Shown here: piece by piece, positions 33,801 to 42,812 of the stretch | Position numbering within the stretch: position 1 is the stretch's first letter | How the letters are laid out: every line of letters starts with the position of its first letter | Source: Peterkaempfera griseoplana | GTDB taxonomy: Bacteria > Actinomycetota > Actinomycetes > Streptomycetales > Streptomycetaceae | Assembly: GCF_001418575.1 (NCBI RefSeq) | Contig: NZ_LIQR01000114.1 | Coordinates: 23,682 to 87,681 of the forward strand | Length of the DNA: 64,000 nt | Direction: 5' to 3' | Made by a program: the position numbers and the translations under genes | Notes under the pieces: model-generated | Told to the model about the DNA's origin: nothing | Seen by the model: only the letters and a program-made list of their open reading frames with translations | Database searches by the model: none

Positions 33801-34340
33801 GTGACGGGCGCTTCGAGTTCAGCTGCAAACAGTGAAGGCGACCCGGGACTGCCGGTGATGACCTGGGCACAGTTCTGGCACCTGATCGACGTGCTCGGCG
33901 GCGAGGCCGGCGTGGAGACGTGCGAGCGCTTCGAAGAGGCCTGCGCCCGCCTTACCGACATCCTCGCGCACAAGTCAGCGGGCCAGATCATCGGCTTCGG
34001 TGAACGCCTCGCGGAGGCTCTCCACCGACTGGACCAGGAGGTCTTCGGCACCCTGCCCATCCTCGGGATGAAGCTGTCCGACGGCTCGCCGTTTCCGCAG
34101 TCGTACGACAGCTTTCTGTACTCACGCGCTGCCGTGGTAGCCGCCGGCCGCCAGACCTACGAGAGCGTCTTCGGCCATCCGGAGTGCTTCGCACGGTTCA
34201 CCGCGCGCCAGGGCGAGACATTGCTCTACGTCCACGAGGAGGCATTCGAGCGGGCAACCGGGACGAAGTGGGATCGTCTCACCCGCTACACCTACGAGTC
34301 CTGCTTGAACAAAGACGTCTGGGCTGATCTCCGCGACTGA
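33801..34340 (+). CDS. DUF4240 domain protein
   Basis: 179 aa from GTG 33801; ATG 33858 (MTWAQFWHLIDVLGGE) would give 160 aa and is where family similarity begins. Features are MTWAQFWHLID at the domain start, LAEALHRLDQEVFG, SFLYSRAAVVAAGRQTYESV and ETLLYVHEEAFERATG. DUF4240 proteins begin with a conserved F-W-x-x-I helix and share a mostly helical fold found in polymorphic-toxin immunity or regulatory settings. Function unknown. It is co-oriented with the 106-aa gene. Confidence 0.75.
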   Translation: MTGASSSAANSEGDPGLPVMTWAQFWHLIDVLGGEAGVETCERFEEACARLTDILAHKSAGQIIGFGERLAEALHRLDQEVFGTLPILGMKLSDGSPFPQSYDSFLYSRAAVVAAGRQTYESVFGHPECFARFTARQGETLLYVHEEAFERATGTKWDRLTRYTYESCLNKDVWADLRD

Positions 34341-34513
34341 AAGCCTGACGTCGGGATATAACGCACTGCGACCAGACTTGCCGCTGTCCGAAGTCTCGCG
34401 TAGTAGACGAGAAGGCTCCTGGAACCATCGCGTCGGGGTCGTAGTCGATGCACACGGGGCAGTGCTCAGCCGGCTGGGCGAAAAAGCAGCCTGATCGCCT
34501 CGCTGAGGGCTCA

Positions 34514-35113
34514 TCACGCTTGACTCGGTGCCTGAAGCAGAAGTTGGACCATGCCCACGGAGGTGTCCTTGAATGGTGACACGTGGGCGGCGCGGACCAA
34601 CCAGCTGCCGGACGGCAGCGCGACGGAGGCCTGCTCTGGCATGCCTTTGCCGTCCGGATACTCGACGCCGAGCTCGGCGCCGGCGATTACGGAGTCCATG
34701 AGCACTGCGGGGCCGTCCGTGTTCCATATGCCGCACTCGTCCCACTCGATGGTGGGGTCGGCAAGCACAGCCTGAGCCGCGGCGATCAGGTCTGCTTCGC
34801 TGTCGGCGCCCAGCCAGCGGACAAAGACCTGATGTTCCGCCAGATAGAAGCTGCTGGCTGGCTCATCCGCCAAGACAAGTCCCTGGGCGCCGGCCTCACC
34901 GACGGCGATCACACCAGCCAGACCCTCCACCTCGCAGGCGCGGTCGTAGTCGTCCAGCACCTCGCCACTGCCGACGACTATCCCCGTCCCAGTGCAACCG
35001 TGCCACTTGGCCAATGCGGAGACCGGCACCGCGATCAGCGGACCGCCCATCGACTGGACCCAGGTCCGGGAAGGCTCGGGCGAGTCGGCTGCGGCGCAGG
35101 GGAACGTCGTCAC
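34514..35113 (-). CDS. Immunity protein 21 (Imm21) family
   Basis: 199 aa from GTG 35113 (weak SD). Sequence landmarks are WVQSMGGPLIAVPVSALAKW, DDYDRACEVEGLAGVIAVG, GLVLADEPASSFYLAEHQVF and VRWLGADSEADLIAAAQAVL, matching the Imm21 family seen beside polymorphic toxins. Proteins of this kind bind and neutralise a cognate toxin in the cytoplasm. No toxin gene lies within the window, so it may be an orphan immunity gene that protects against toxins of neighbours. Confidence 0.82.
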   Translation of the reverse strand: MTTFPCAAADSPEPSRTWVQSMGGPLIAVPVSALAKWHGCTGTGIVVGSGEVLDDYDRACEVEGLAGVIAVGEAGAQGLVLADEPASSFYLAEHQVFVRWLGADSEADLIAAAQAVLADPTIEWDECGIWNTDGPAVLMDSVIAGAELGVEYPDGKGMPEQASVALPSGSWLVRAAHVSPFKDTSVGMVQLLLQAPSQA

Positions 35114-35550
35114 GACCGCCAGTATCCCCGGAGCTCCGGTCTTCGGTTCGAGCCCGGGGGTCACTCCCGGTGGACCGACAAGCTGCTCATTGCCGGAGCA
35201 AGTCACCCTCGGTGCCGTGCCTGCCGACCCCGGGCGTCCGCGGAGCCCGACAGGCCGATCAGCTCTCGAGCCCGAGCCCGGGGGCCGGACCCCGTCAGCC
35301 GGGCAGGAGGTTGTTCTCCGGGCCGGTGGCCTCCTCGACGGAGCGGCGGTGTACGGCATCTCGCCCATGGTGTCGATGAGCGCCGGGGCAGCCGCGCGCA
35401 GGGGTGCGATCGGCCGCGGTGGCCGCCCCTTCACTCCGCCCCGCTGCCCTCCGGCAATCCGGCAATCCGGCCGTCAGGCATGCCCGCGCCGAAGGTGCAT
35501 GTCTCCCCGGGCGGGTACCTCCGCTGAGGCGACGCGCCGTGTGTCCCGTC
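35114..35550. other. Intergenic, no gene supported
   Basis: Between the Imm21 start and the stop of the SpoIIE/kinase gene. Minus-strand frames are open but rich in Pro/Arg/Gly with no recognisable domain. No clear promoter or repeat. Confidence 0.4.
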
Positions 35551-37209
35551 CTATGTTTCGTGTTGCGGGGTGTGTTCGGCCCAGATGGTCTTGCCTCGGG
35601 GGTGGTGGCGAGTGCCCCAGCGGCAGGTGAGCTGCGCGACGATGAAGAGCCCGCGGCCGCCTTCGTCGAGGGTGCGGGCGCGGCGCAGGTGAGGAGTGGT
35701 GGTGCTGCCGTCGGTGACCTCGCAGGTGAGACGGGTGTCGCAGCGGATCAGGCGGAGATGCAGCGGTGGCTGGGCGTGGCGGATGGCGTTGGTGACCAGT
35801 TCGCTGACAATCAGGACGGTGGTGGGGGCGGCGTCGTCCAGGCCCCAGTCCGTCAGCTGGGCGGTGACATGTCTGCGCGCGGCGGAGACGGCCGCTGGAT
35901 CGGCGGTGAGGTCCCACGTGGCCACGGTGGTGGTGTCGAGTGTGTGGGTTCGTGCGGCGAGCACACGCAGTTGACGGGGGCCACCCTCCGTCGCAAGGGC
36001 CTGCAGGGCGGTGTCGCAGGTGGCTGCGAGCGAGGACTGCGGTTCGATGTGTCGTTCGGCCACGGTGGACCCATCGGTCCTGGTCCCGGAAACGGTTGGC
36101 GTCCCGGAACCGGTTGGCGTCGCGGAGCCGGTTGGCGTCGCGGAGTGCGTGTGCAGCAGGAGCACGCTGCCTCTGCCGAGCCGGATCTCCGCGGTCGCGA
36201 GATGCGCTCGCGCGCGTCCGAGCGGTGTTCCAGAGGGAAGCTCGACGGCGCTGGGCACACCTTCGGGGCTGATGACGGTGGGGGCGGGATGGCCGGCGGA
36301 AGCAAGGGTGCAGTCTGCCGTGACGGGATCGTAGACGGCGTACAGGCAGCTTGCCGTGACGTCGTGGGTGGCCTCGTCCGGTTGGAGCCGGTGGAGGACG
36401 TCCTGGAGGTGGGTCAGCGTCTCGTCCGGTTGCATGTCGATGTCCGCCAGCGTCCTTACTGCGGCGCGGAGTTCGGGTACCAGGGCGGGGGACGGTTCCC
36501 CGTCCTCGGTCACGCTGCCGGCGACCAGTGCGACCCGGGCTCCGGACAGGGGGATGGCGTCCAGCCAGTGGGCCTGCGGACTTCCGTCATCGGCCCGGCC
36601 GTACGCGAGTTCCACTGCTGCCGGTTGCGGGAGGTGCCCGGTCGGGGGTCCCCCGGCAAGCGGGGACGCGCGCAGATCGCCGGTGTCCTGAGGTGGTGCA
36701 GGAGCGATGCGGCCCCTTTCCTCACCGTCCGGGGGAGAGACGGCGAAGTCGCACGCGTCCTTCCGGCGGATCCGGACTCGGCAGATGACCAGGCTCATGA
36801 CCAGGGAGAGCAGGGCCACGGTGACGACAACCGTCCGGCCGCCCTCCGACACACCCGGGATGGCGAAGCCGTAGATGGCCACGCTGGTCGCCAGCGTGCA
36901 GGCTCCGACGATCAGGGTGTCCCTCATGGGCAGCAGTGCCGCCGCTATCAGGGGTGCCAGGACCGAGTAGTCCGACCAGCGGACCATGCCCAGGGCGGAG
37001 GCGTTCAGTTGCAGTGCGCAGGCCGCAGCGAGATAGCCGGCGAGCAGTGTGTTCGGATGCCGGAGCAGGAGGAGTCCGGTCGTGGCCATCCTCGTCACCG
37101 TCCCTTGTGATGTCGTGCGCGGTCCCTGCGAGATGGTGCGCATGATGTGCGTTGCAGGGCTCGGGGTGGTCTTCGCGGGCGTGCGGGCCTTCGGACTGTG
37201 GACGTTCAC
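35551..37209 (-). CDS. Membrane SpoIIE-type phosphatase fused to anti-sigma-factor-type kinase
   Basis: 552 aa from the GTG at 37209, which overlaps the upstream stop as GTGA. Residues about 40-125 hold three to four transmembrane helices (LLAGYLAAACALQLNASALG, LIVGACTLATSVAIYGFAIP, VVVTVALLSLVMSLVICRV). A SpoIIE/PP2C domain follows (about 170-370: RVALVAGSVTEDG, CLYAVYDPVTADCTLASAGH, LLLHTHS), then a Thr/Gly-rich hexapeptide-repeat linker (about 372-395). The C-terminal HATPase domain (about 430-545) has ELVTNAIRHAQPP and DEGGRGLFIVAQL. The combination suggests a partner-switching regulator of anti-anti-sigma factors. Some PP2C metal-binding Asp residues are not obvious, so phosphatase activity is less certain. 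Confidence 0.87.
   Translation of the reverse strand: MNVHSPKARTPAKTTPSPATHIMRTISQGPRTTSQGTVTRMATTGLLLLRHPNTLLAGYLAAACALQLNASALGMVRWSDYSVLAPLIAAALLPMRDTLIVGACTLATSVAIYGFAIPGVSEGGRTVVVTVALLSLVMSLVICRVRIRRKDACDFAVSPPDGEERGRIAPAPPQDTGDLRASPLAGGPPTGHLPQPAAVELAYGRADDGSPQAHWLDAIPLSGARVALVAGSVTEDGEPSPALVPELRAAVRTLADIDMQPDETLTHLQDVLHRLQPDEATHDVTASCLYAVYDPVTADCTLASAGHPAPTVISPEGVPSAVELPSGTPLGRARAHLATAEIRLGRGSVLLLHTHSATPTGSATPTGSGTPTVSGTRTDGSTVAERHIEPQSSLAATCDTALQALATEGGPRQLRVLAARTHTLDTTTVATWDLTADPAAVSAARRHVTAQLTDWGLDDAAPTTVLIVSELVTNAIRHAQPPLHLRLIRCDTRLTCEVTDGSTTTPHLRRARTLDEGGRGLFIVAQLTCRWGTRHHPRGKTIWAEHTPQHET
36083..36146 (-). repeat. 18-bp tandem repeat encoding a Thr/Pro/Gly linker
   Basis: Three complete units (36083-36100, 36101-36118, 36119-36136) and a partial fourth, differing at one to three bases. 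They encode repeated SATPTG / SGTPTV hexapeptides between the phosphatase and kinase domains of the surrounding gene. The copy number is likely to vary between strains. Confidence 0.8.
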
Positions 37210-38471
37210 GACGGAGCCTGTTCGGAGCGGACGGGGCGCCTGGGGTGATGGACGGCGACAAGGGCCAGGTCGTCCTGGAGGTTCTTGCCCGCATGCCGGT
37301 CCACATCGACGCTGATGTGCTGTACCAGGCGCCTGGGGCAACCCCAGGTCCACGTCTCGGCACGGTCGAGCACGGGGAAGAAGGTGCCTGCGGAATCGCG
37401 GGCCTCCGCCAGGCCGTCGGTGTAGAGGAGGAGGGTGTCTCCGGGACCGAAGGCGACGGTGTCGAGGGAGAAGGCGTTGGGAGTGTCCGCTGCGAGCCCC
37501 AGCGGCGGTGCGGGCCGTGTGACGGACAGCAGGGTGAGCCGGCTGCCCTGGCGCAGCAGAGGCGGCGGGTGCCCACAGCTGACCACTCTGGCGATTCCCT
37601 CGTCGTCGGGGAACTCGATCAGCAGGGCGGTGATGAACCGCTCACTGCTGTCGGGGGCGATACGGGACAGCTCGCTCAGGTGCCTGCGAACGCTGCGTTC
37701 GAGGGAGGCCGCGAGTTCCGGGAGGGTGCGGTACTGCTGGGCCGACTCCCGGAAAGCGCCCAGGACCGCGGAGGCGTCGTCGATGGCCGGGAGGCCCTTG
37801 CCGCGGACGTCTCCGATGAGGATGCGTGTGGTGTGCCCGGTGCGGGCGGCTGCGTACAGATCGCCGCCCACCAGTGCGTGTGCCGCCGCTGCGCGATACA
37901 TGGATGCGACGCGTAGGGGACCCAGTTGCGCCGGGATCGGCCGGAGCAGCACGCGCTGGGCTGCTTCGGAGACGGCCCGTACCTGGGCCAGTTCACGCAG
38001 GTCGCGGTCGTGCACGGTCCGGGAGGCGATGACGAACGCGGAGACGATGAGGACCGATCCGATGTGGATGGGCAGCAGTGGCGAGTGGAGCAGGCCGTCG
38101 TGCCGGTCCACGAGGAGCACTGCCGCGGCCGTCAGGAGCGCGACGACGCCGGTGAAGCGTGCTCGTGCGAACGTGCCCGTGCACGTGGGGGCTGCCACGA
38201 GCAGCGGGGACAGGTGAACCGCGAGGGGCGCGAACGACGCACCGGAGGTGATGGCCGCGATCAGCAGGAGCGGAGGGACCGCGTGGCCGCGCAGGCCCAG
38301 GGGTCCGGTGCCGCGGCCACGGGCCTTCAGCCGCTTGGGGACTCCGGCGCCCGGGAGTGAGCGGGCTCCCTCGTGGGTCGCGCACCAGGTGACGGGGGTG
38401 CGCGGGAAGAAACGCCTCACCAGTCGGGGGTGCGACCGGGTTTTTCCGGTAGGGCTGCGTCGTATCAACAT
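37206..38471 (-). CDS. Membrane SpoIIE-type PP2C phosphatase
   Basis: 421 aa from ATG 38471. Three to four helices lie in about 60-160 (PPLLLIAAITSGASFAPLAV, GVVALLTAAAVLLVD, IHIGSVLIVSAFVIA), then the phosphatase domain from about 190: VGGDLYAAART (metal Asp), LIGDVRGKGLPAIDDASAVL, VVSCGHPPPLL, GPGDTLLLYTDGLAEARD and NLQDDLALVAVH (metal Asp). All core RsbU/SpoIIE metal-binding motifs are present, so this one should be active. It overlaps the kinase-fused homologue by GTGA and probably acts in the same sigma-factor partner-switching pathway. Confidence 0.9.
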   Translation of the reverse strand: MLIRRSPTGKTRSHPRLVRRFFPRTPVTWCATHEGARSLPGAGVPKRLKARGRGTGPLGLRGHAVPPLLLIAAITSGASFAPLAVHLSPLLVAAPTCTGTFARARFTGVVALLTAAAVLLVDRHDGLLHSPLLPIHIGSVLIVSAFVIASRTVHDRDLRELAQVRAVSEAAQRVLLRPIPAQLGPLRVASMYRAAAAHALVGGDLYAAARTGHTTRILIGDVRGKGLPAIDDASAVLGAFRESAQQYRTLPELAASLERSVRRHLSELSRIAPDSSERFITALLIEFPDDEGIARVVSCGHPPPLLRQGSRLTLLSVTRPAPPLGLAADTPNAFSLDTVAFGPGDTLLLYTDGLAEARDSAGTFFPVLDRAETWTWGCPRRLVQHISVDVDRHAGKNLQDDLALVAVHHPRRPVRSEQAPS

Positions 38472-38970
38472 GGCGGCTCTCGTGCCAGCACGGTGGCGAA
38501 GGGTGGGGTTGCGACCCGCCGGGCCGTCTCGGCAGTGCTGCCCGGACGGGAAAGGGAATCGGCGGCGGGCCGGCCGGACCGTCCCGCGGCCGCTCGGTGA
38601 CAGTCGCCACTCGCCTCTGAGGCTCGGGGATCGGTGTCTGTCCGATGGCACTTTCGCGGGCCCACTGCCCGACCGCGCCGTCCAGGGTGCTACGGCGTCA
38701 CGGGCGATGTGCCGAGGGGCCCCACGTCGGCTCGCGAGCAGATGGATGCCGACCTCGGTCGATCCGGGCGGCGGTATTAGATTCTGCCCGCCATCTTACA
38801 CGCCCGGGGCGTCGTCCATGGCCTCAGGGGCGTGGACGTTTTTGCGCGCATTCGCTGGTGCGACGGGTCGGCCGCGAGCGCCGGCCGGCAGGGGCTGCGG
38901 CAAGCCGTGGACAGCAGGCGCAATTCTTGGAAGGAGAGCGTCGATCGGCTGGTGGTGATGACGACTCGCG
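38472..38970. other. Intergenic, no gene supported
   Basis: Divergent region between the phosphatase operon (minus) and a TetR remnant (plus). It should contain the phosphatase promoter. A stretch near 38770-38800 is locally AT-richer, but I cannot place a convincing promoter. Confidence 0.4.
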
Positions 38971-39467
38971 ATGCGGCAGCGGCCGGCCGGCATTACGGAG
39001 GTGATCACATCGATCGGACTCACTCAGGGCGGCTTCTCCAAGCAGTTCGCCACCCAAGCCGCTCTCGTCGACGAAGCGGCCGCCAAGGCCTTCTCCGACA
39101 ACTTGTGGGACCTCGTGGCTCTGGTGGACCGTGACACCGGGGGCACCAGGCGGCGTGGCAGTCACTGTTCGAGTCCTGTGTCTCCGTCGAGCACCGCGAC
39201 AACCCCGGCACCGGTTGTCCCGCCGCCGGTTTCGCGGGCGACGTGGCACGTGAGCCCGAGTACCGGGAGACATTCGCCAGGGGCGTCCAGGGGCGCGCGG
39301 GGTGGATCGCGCCTGGCAAGGTCGGCCTGGCGGCCTACGCCACCCTCGTCGGCGGCATCCTGCTGGCCCGTGCGACCGCGGGCGCACCCTTGTCCGAGCA
39401 GATCCTGCAGGCCGCGCATGCGGCGGTGGCGAGGGCTGCCGAGAGCGGTCAGGCGGAGACCGGCTGA
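38971..39467 (+). pseudogene. Decayed TetR-family regulator
   Basis: One frame reads ITEVITSIGLTQGGFSKQFA, TQAALVDEAAAKAFSDNLW and DLVALVDRD, the recognition-helix part of a TetR HTH. After a shift near 39140 another frame continues WQSLFESCVSVEHRDNPGTG, CPAAGFAGDVAREPEYRETF and ends LAAYATLVGGILLARATAG ... AAESGQAETG, the C-terminal ligand domain. The N-terminal helix of the DNA-binding domain is missing. One frameshift and a truncated start make it non-functional. Intact relatives are about 195 aa and commonly repress an adjacent SDR or oxidoreductase gene, which is also broken here. Confidence 0.72.
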
Positions 39468-39734
39468 GGCGTACACCTCAGCGTCGTGCCGCCCTGGGGC
39501 TACGCCATCGCCTTCCGGAGCTGACGGTCTTCGACCACGGGGCCCGGCGTCGTGGGGCACGGCGCCAGCCGGTGTGCCGACCACCGCGTCCCCACCGCGT
39601 GGAGAACGGAAGCAGAAGAAGCCCGTCGCCGAGGGGCTGCACGGCAGGCAGCCGGGCTGACGCGCCGGGCCCCCCTCACCGGCGCAGGGCACCGGAGCCG
39701 GGGGCGCGCGGCCCCCGGCTGCTCGGCCCCGGTC

Positions 39735-40283
39735 TCAGCAGCTGGCACAGCGTTCGGCGGAGTGTGCGAGGGACAGGCCCAGGATGAGTTCCTGGCGGGC
39801 GTTCTCGTACTCCTCCCACTGGGCGCACTCCGGCAGCGAGGGAAGCGTGCCCAGCTCACCGGCGTCGAGACCGGCGAGCCCCGCCCGCGCGGCGTCGCGG
39901 GGTGTCATGACGACCTCAGGTTGAGGGTGATCAGCCACTCCAGCCGGTCCGGGTCCACCTCGGACAGGGGCCGAAAACGGCGCTGCCGGCGTTGTTCACC
40001 AGCATGTCGATCGAGGGGTCGGCCGCCAGACGTCCTCGACGCTCCGTACGCCCCACGGCGTGGCCAGGTCGGCGCTCAGCACCGAGACCTCGACGCCGCA
40101 ACGCTCCGCGAGTTCGGCTGCGGCGGACGCCAGCCGCGCCTGGTCACGAGCCACGAGCAGCAGGCTGTGCCCCCGCGCCGCGAGTTCCTCGGCGTAGGCG
40201 GCGCCCAGACCCGCGGTCGCGCCGGTGACGAGCGCCGTCCCGGCCCTCTGTGTGGACATGGCCGCCTTCGATCTGACAGTCAC
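39735..40283 (-). pseudogene. Decayed short-chain dehydrogenase/reductase
   Basis: The 5' part begins with TALVTGATAGLGAAYAEELA (the TGxxxGxG cofactor motif) and LLLVARDQARLASAAAEL; a frameshift near 40020 leads to DMLVNNAGSAVFGP (NNAG motif), and another to LSEVDPDRLEWLITLNLR. The sequence then jumps to a C-terminal piece, PRDAARAGLAGLDAGELGTL, EYENARQELILGL and SLAHSAERC (39735-39920). About 300 bp including the catalytic Tyr-x-x-x-Lys are missing. The C-terminal piece has its own in-frame ATG and chance SD and could be mistaken for a 57-aa gene. Confidence 0.72.
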
Positions 40284-40327
40284 ATGCCTCTGCTCCTGCG
40301 ACCCCGGGCTGGGCCGGCGGACCGGCG

Positions 40328-41770
40328 TCAGAGCGCGGCTTCCTCGGTGCGGTCGGTGTCCCAGCGAATGTGGTAGCTGCCGGGGCGGTCGGTGCGGCGG
40401 TAGGTGTGGGCACCGAAGTAGTCGCGCTGGGCCTGGGTGAGGGCGGCGGGCAGGCGCGGCGTGCGCAGGGTGTCGTAGTGAGCGAGTGCGGCCGCGAAGG
40501 CGGGTACGGGGACGCCGTCGCGAGTGGCGCGGGATACCACCAGGCGCCAGGGCAGTTGGGCGTCGCCCACCTCGTGCGCGAAACCCGGGTCGGCCAGCAG
40601 GCTGGGCAGGCCGGGGCCGGCGGTGTAGGCGTCGCGGACGCGGTCAAGGAACGCGGCGCGGATGATGCACCCGGCGCGCCACACCCCGGCGACGGCCGCG
40701 AGGTCCACGTTCCAGCCGTAGGCGTCGCCGGCGGCCTGGATCTGGTGGAGACCCTGGGCGTAGGAGATCACCTTCGAGGCGTACAGAGCCTGTTCGACCT
40801 GCTCGGTCAAGCGGGCCGCGTCCCGCTCGTCGAGGATGGTGGGAGCGGGACCCGGCAGGGCGGTGCCGGCGGCGCGCAGAGCGCTGTGACCGGACAGGGA
40901 GCGGGCGAAGACAGCCTCGGCGATACCGGACACGGGGACCCCGAGGTCAAGGGCGGTCTGCACGGTCCAGCGCCCGGTGCCCTTCTGCTCGGCGGCGTCG
41001 GCGATGACGTCGACGAAGGGCAGGCCGGTGTCGGCGTCGTGATGGGCGAGGACCTCGGCGGTGACCTCGACGAGGTAGGAGTTCAGACGGCCGGTGTTCC
41101 ACTGGCGGAAGACCTCGGCGATCCGTGCCGGCTCCCATCCGGTGGCGTGCCGCAGCAGGTGGTAGGCCTCGGCGATGAGCTGCATGTCGGCGTACTCGAT
41201 GCCGTTGTGGACCATCTTGACGAAGTGGCCTGCGCCGTCGGCACCGAGATGAGCCACGGCCGGGGTGCCGTCGGGGGTGATGCCGGCGATGTCGGTCAGG
41301 GCGGGCGCCAGCAGCCGGTAGGCCTCCGGGGAGCCGCCGGGCATGATGCTGGGTCCGTTCAGGGCGCCTTCCTCGCCGCCGGAGATACCGGTACCCAGGA
41401 AGTGGATGCCGCGCTCACGCAGGGCGGCTTCACGGCGCCGGGTGTCGGCGAAATGGGCGTTGCCGCCGTCGACGACGACATCTCCGGGATCGAGCAGCGG
41501 CGCGTACTCGGCGATCACGTCGTCGGTGGGCCGGCCGGCCTGCACCATGACGATCAGACGCCGCGGCCGCTGCAGCGCGGCGACCATCGCCTTCGCAGAG
41601 TCCGCCGCGACGAAGGTGCCCTCGTGACCGAACTCGGCGAGCAGGGACGTGGTACGGGCGGGAGTGCGGTTGTGGACGGCCACGGTGTAGCCGTGCCGGG
41701 CCAGGTTGCGGGCGAGGTTGCGGCCCATGACTGCGAGGCCGGTGACGCCGATGTGTGCGCTGGGGTTCAT
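40328..41770 (-). CDS. gndA: 6-phosphogluconate dehydrogenase, decarboxylating
   Basis: 480 aa, the length of the NADP-dependent long form. N-terminal Rossmann motif GVTGLAVMGRNLARN (8-22) followed by HNRTPART, where Asn-Arg-Thr reads the NADP 2'-phosphate. Substrate and catalytic motifs are GISGGEEGALNGPSIMPGG and GAGHFVKMVHNGIEYADMQ (catalytic Lys and Asn), then NTGRLNSYLVE, AEQKGTGRWT and the C-terminal GAHTYRRTD. It converts 6-phosphogluconate to ribulose 5-phosphate, CO2 and NADPH. Streptomyces usually have more than one such gene; this one stands alone, with no other pentose-phosphate genes nearby, so it may be an accessory copy. Gene symbol by family. Confidence 0.95.
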   Translation of the reverse strand: MNPSAHIGVTGLAVMGRNLARNLARHGYTVAVHNRTPARTTSLLAEFGHEGTFVAADSAKAMVAALQRPRRLIVMVQAGRPTDDVIAEYAPLLDPGDVVVDGGNAHFADTRRREAALRERGIHFLGTGISGGEEGALNGPSIMPGGSPEAYRLLAPALTDIAGITPDGTPAVAHLGADGAGHFVKMVHNGIEYADMQLIAEAYHLLRHATGWEPARIAEVFRQWNTGRLNSYLVEVTAEVLAHHDADTGLPFVDVIADAAEQKGTGRWTVQTALDLGVPVSGIAEAVFARSLSGHSALRAAGTALPGPAPTILDERDAARLTEQVEQALYASKVISYAQGLHQIQAAGDAYGWNVDLAAVAGVWRAGCIIRAAFLDRVRDAYTAGPGLPSLLADPGFAHEVGDAQLPWRLVVSRATRDGVPVPAFAAALAHYDTLRTPRLPAALTQAQRDYFGAHTYRRTDRPGSYHIRWDTDRTEEAAL

Positions 41771-42302
41771 GTATCAGGCCTTCGTTCGGGGGTGCGGGGC
41801 GCTTGTTGCGTCGGAGTTCAGTGGTGGTGGTGCCGCTCAGGCCGGTGGTCTGCTCGCGGTGTGCGGCCTGGCAGGGGCCGGTTGGCGGCCACCGTGCCGA
41901 GAAAACCGGCGTCATGCGGCCGGGAACACAAGGGGGTGCGGTGGCGGGCGCACCGACCGGGGCGTCAGCGCCGGCACGGTTGAGGGTGTGCCGCGCGGGT
42001 CACTCCGGCGAAGCACATGCGCCAGCTGCTGGGGCGTCGTCGGCCGTCGGGACCTGCGGTGTACGCGGCTGACGGCTGTTTCCTCAACGATCGTCAGCCC
42101 GCTGACGACTGCATCGCGTACTGAGGGCGGCGCTGCGTGAGCGCGGTCAGCGCGGCCGGACTTCCCTGTGCCGCGGACCTGACCGATCACGGGCGGCCCG
42201 TCTGCCCTCTCCGGGGCCCGTGGGGGACGGCGGGGAACGGTTGATCAGTAGGTACTCATGCCGCCCCTCCTGCAGATGGGCGCGCTGGTCACACACCCCT
42301 TA
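41771..42302. other. Intergenic; orphan start site of a lost gene
   Basis: Upstream of the gnd gene. On the minus strand a perfect SD (GGAGG) precedes ATG at 42259, but the frame stops after four codons (MSTY). Continuing in another frame gives no recognisable family. Together with the operator at 42303-42318 this looks like the preserved 5' end of a deleted or frameshifted gene. Confidence 0.45.
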
Positions 42303-42318
42303 GATTATGTACGTAATC
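42303..42318. promoter_or_regulatory. Palindromic operator-like site
   Basis: GATTATGTACGTAATC: 14 of 16 positions are symmetric. It lies about 45-60 nt upstream of the orphan minus-strand SD/ATG at 42259 in an otherwise GC-rich stretch, a typical place for a repressor site of the TetR or HxlR kind. No regulator gene is adjacent. Confidence 0.5.
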
Positions 42319-42413
42319 ACAGAGGCCGACCGGTGCACAACCTGCGCCCCGCACTGGGCATGCCGCCGACAGGTCGACTACCCCCGCCTCGCGCGGCAGG
42401 GCGATCCGGCCTC

Positions 42414-42437
42414 GATAGATGCTCTATGACATCTATC
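42414..42437. promoter_or_regulatory. Inverted repeat, 8-bp perfect arms
   Basis: GATAGATG (42414-42421), 8-nt spacer CTCTATGA, CATCTATC (42430-42437). The local AT content and spacing (24 bp in all) suggest a dimeric regulator binding site. The next gene starts 376 bp to the right. I see no gene in 42438-42812. Confidence 0.45.
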
Positions 42438-42812
42438 ACCTGGACACTGTGCGTCGGCGCCTACATGATGGGCCACACGTCCATGTTCAGCGCAGCACCT
42501 GGCCCATGAAGTTGGAATGCAATGCCGTCGCCGTCGCTGGTGCCCGGGGTACGGCGCGACCCTGGGCATCCGCAACCCTCGTGGAGCCGACGGGTTCGCA
42601 TGCACCCTTCCCTGCCGCTCCCCGGCTGAGCCCGGCACTCACGAACTCACCTTGACCCGACCCGGCCGGTGCGCCCCCAAGTTTCGTCCGAAGCCGAAGC
42701 CGGCCGCCCCGAACAGGCCCGTCCAGCCACATGTGCTGCGGCTGGGGCCCCAACCACCGCCGCGGCGTGGTGCATTCCGACCGCGCCCCTGGCGAGCAGG
42801 AGACAGAAGCCC

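Noticed and set aside
36083..36146. Short tandem repeats that might suggest a CRISPR array
   Set aside because: Units are contiguous without spacers and encode an in-frame linker.
39735..39908. 57-codon gene with good SD (GAGG) and ATG
   Set aside because: Its sequence is the C-terminal end of the SDR family and lies in register with the adjacent SDR remnant, so it is part of that pseudogene.
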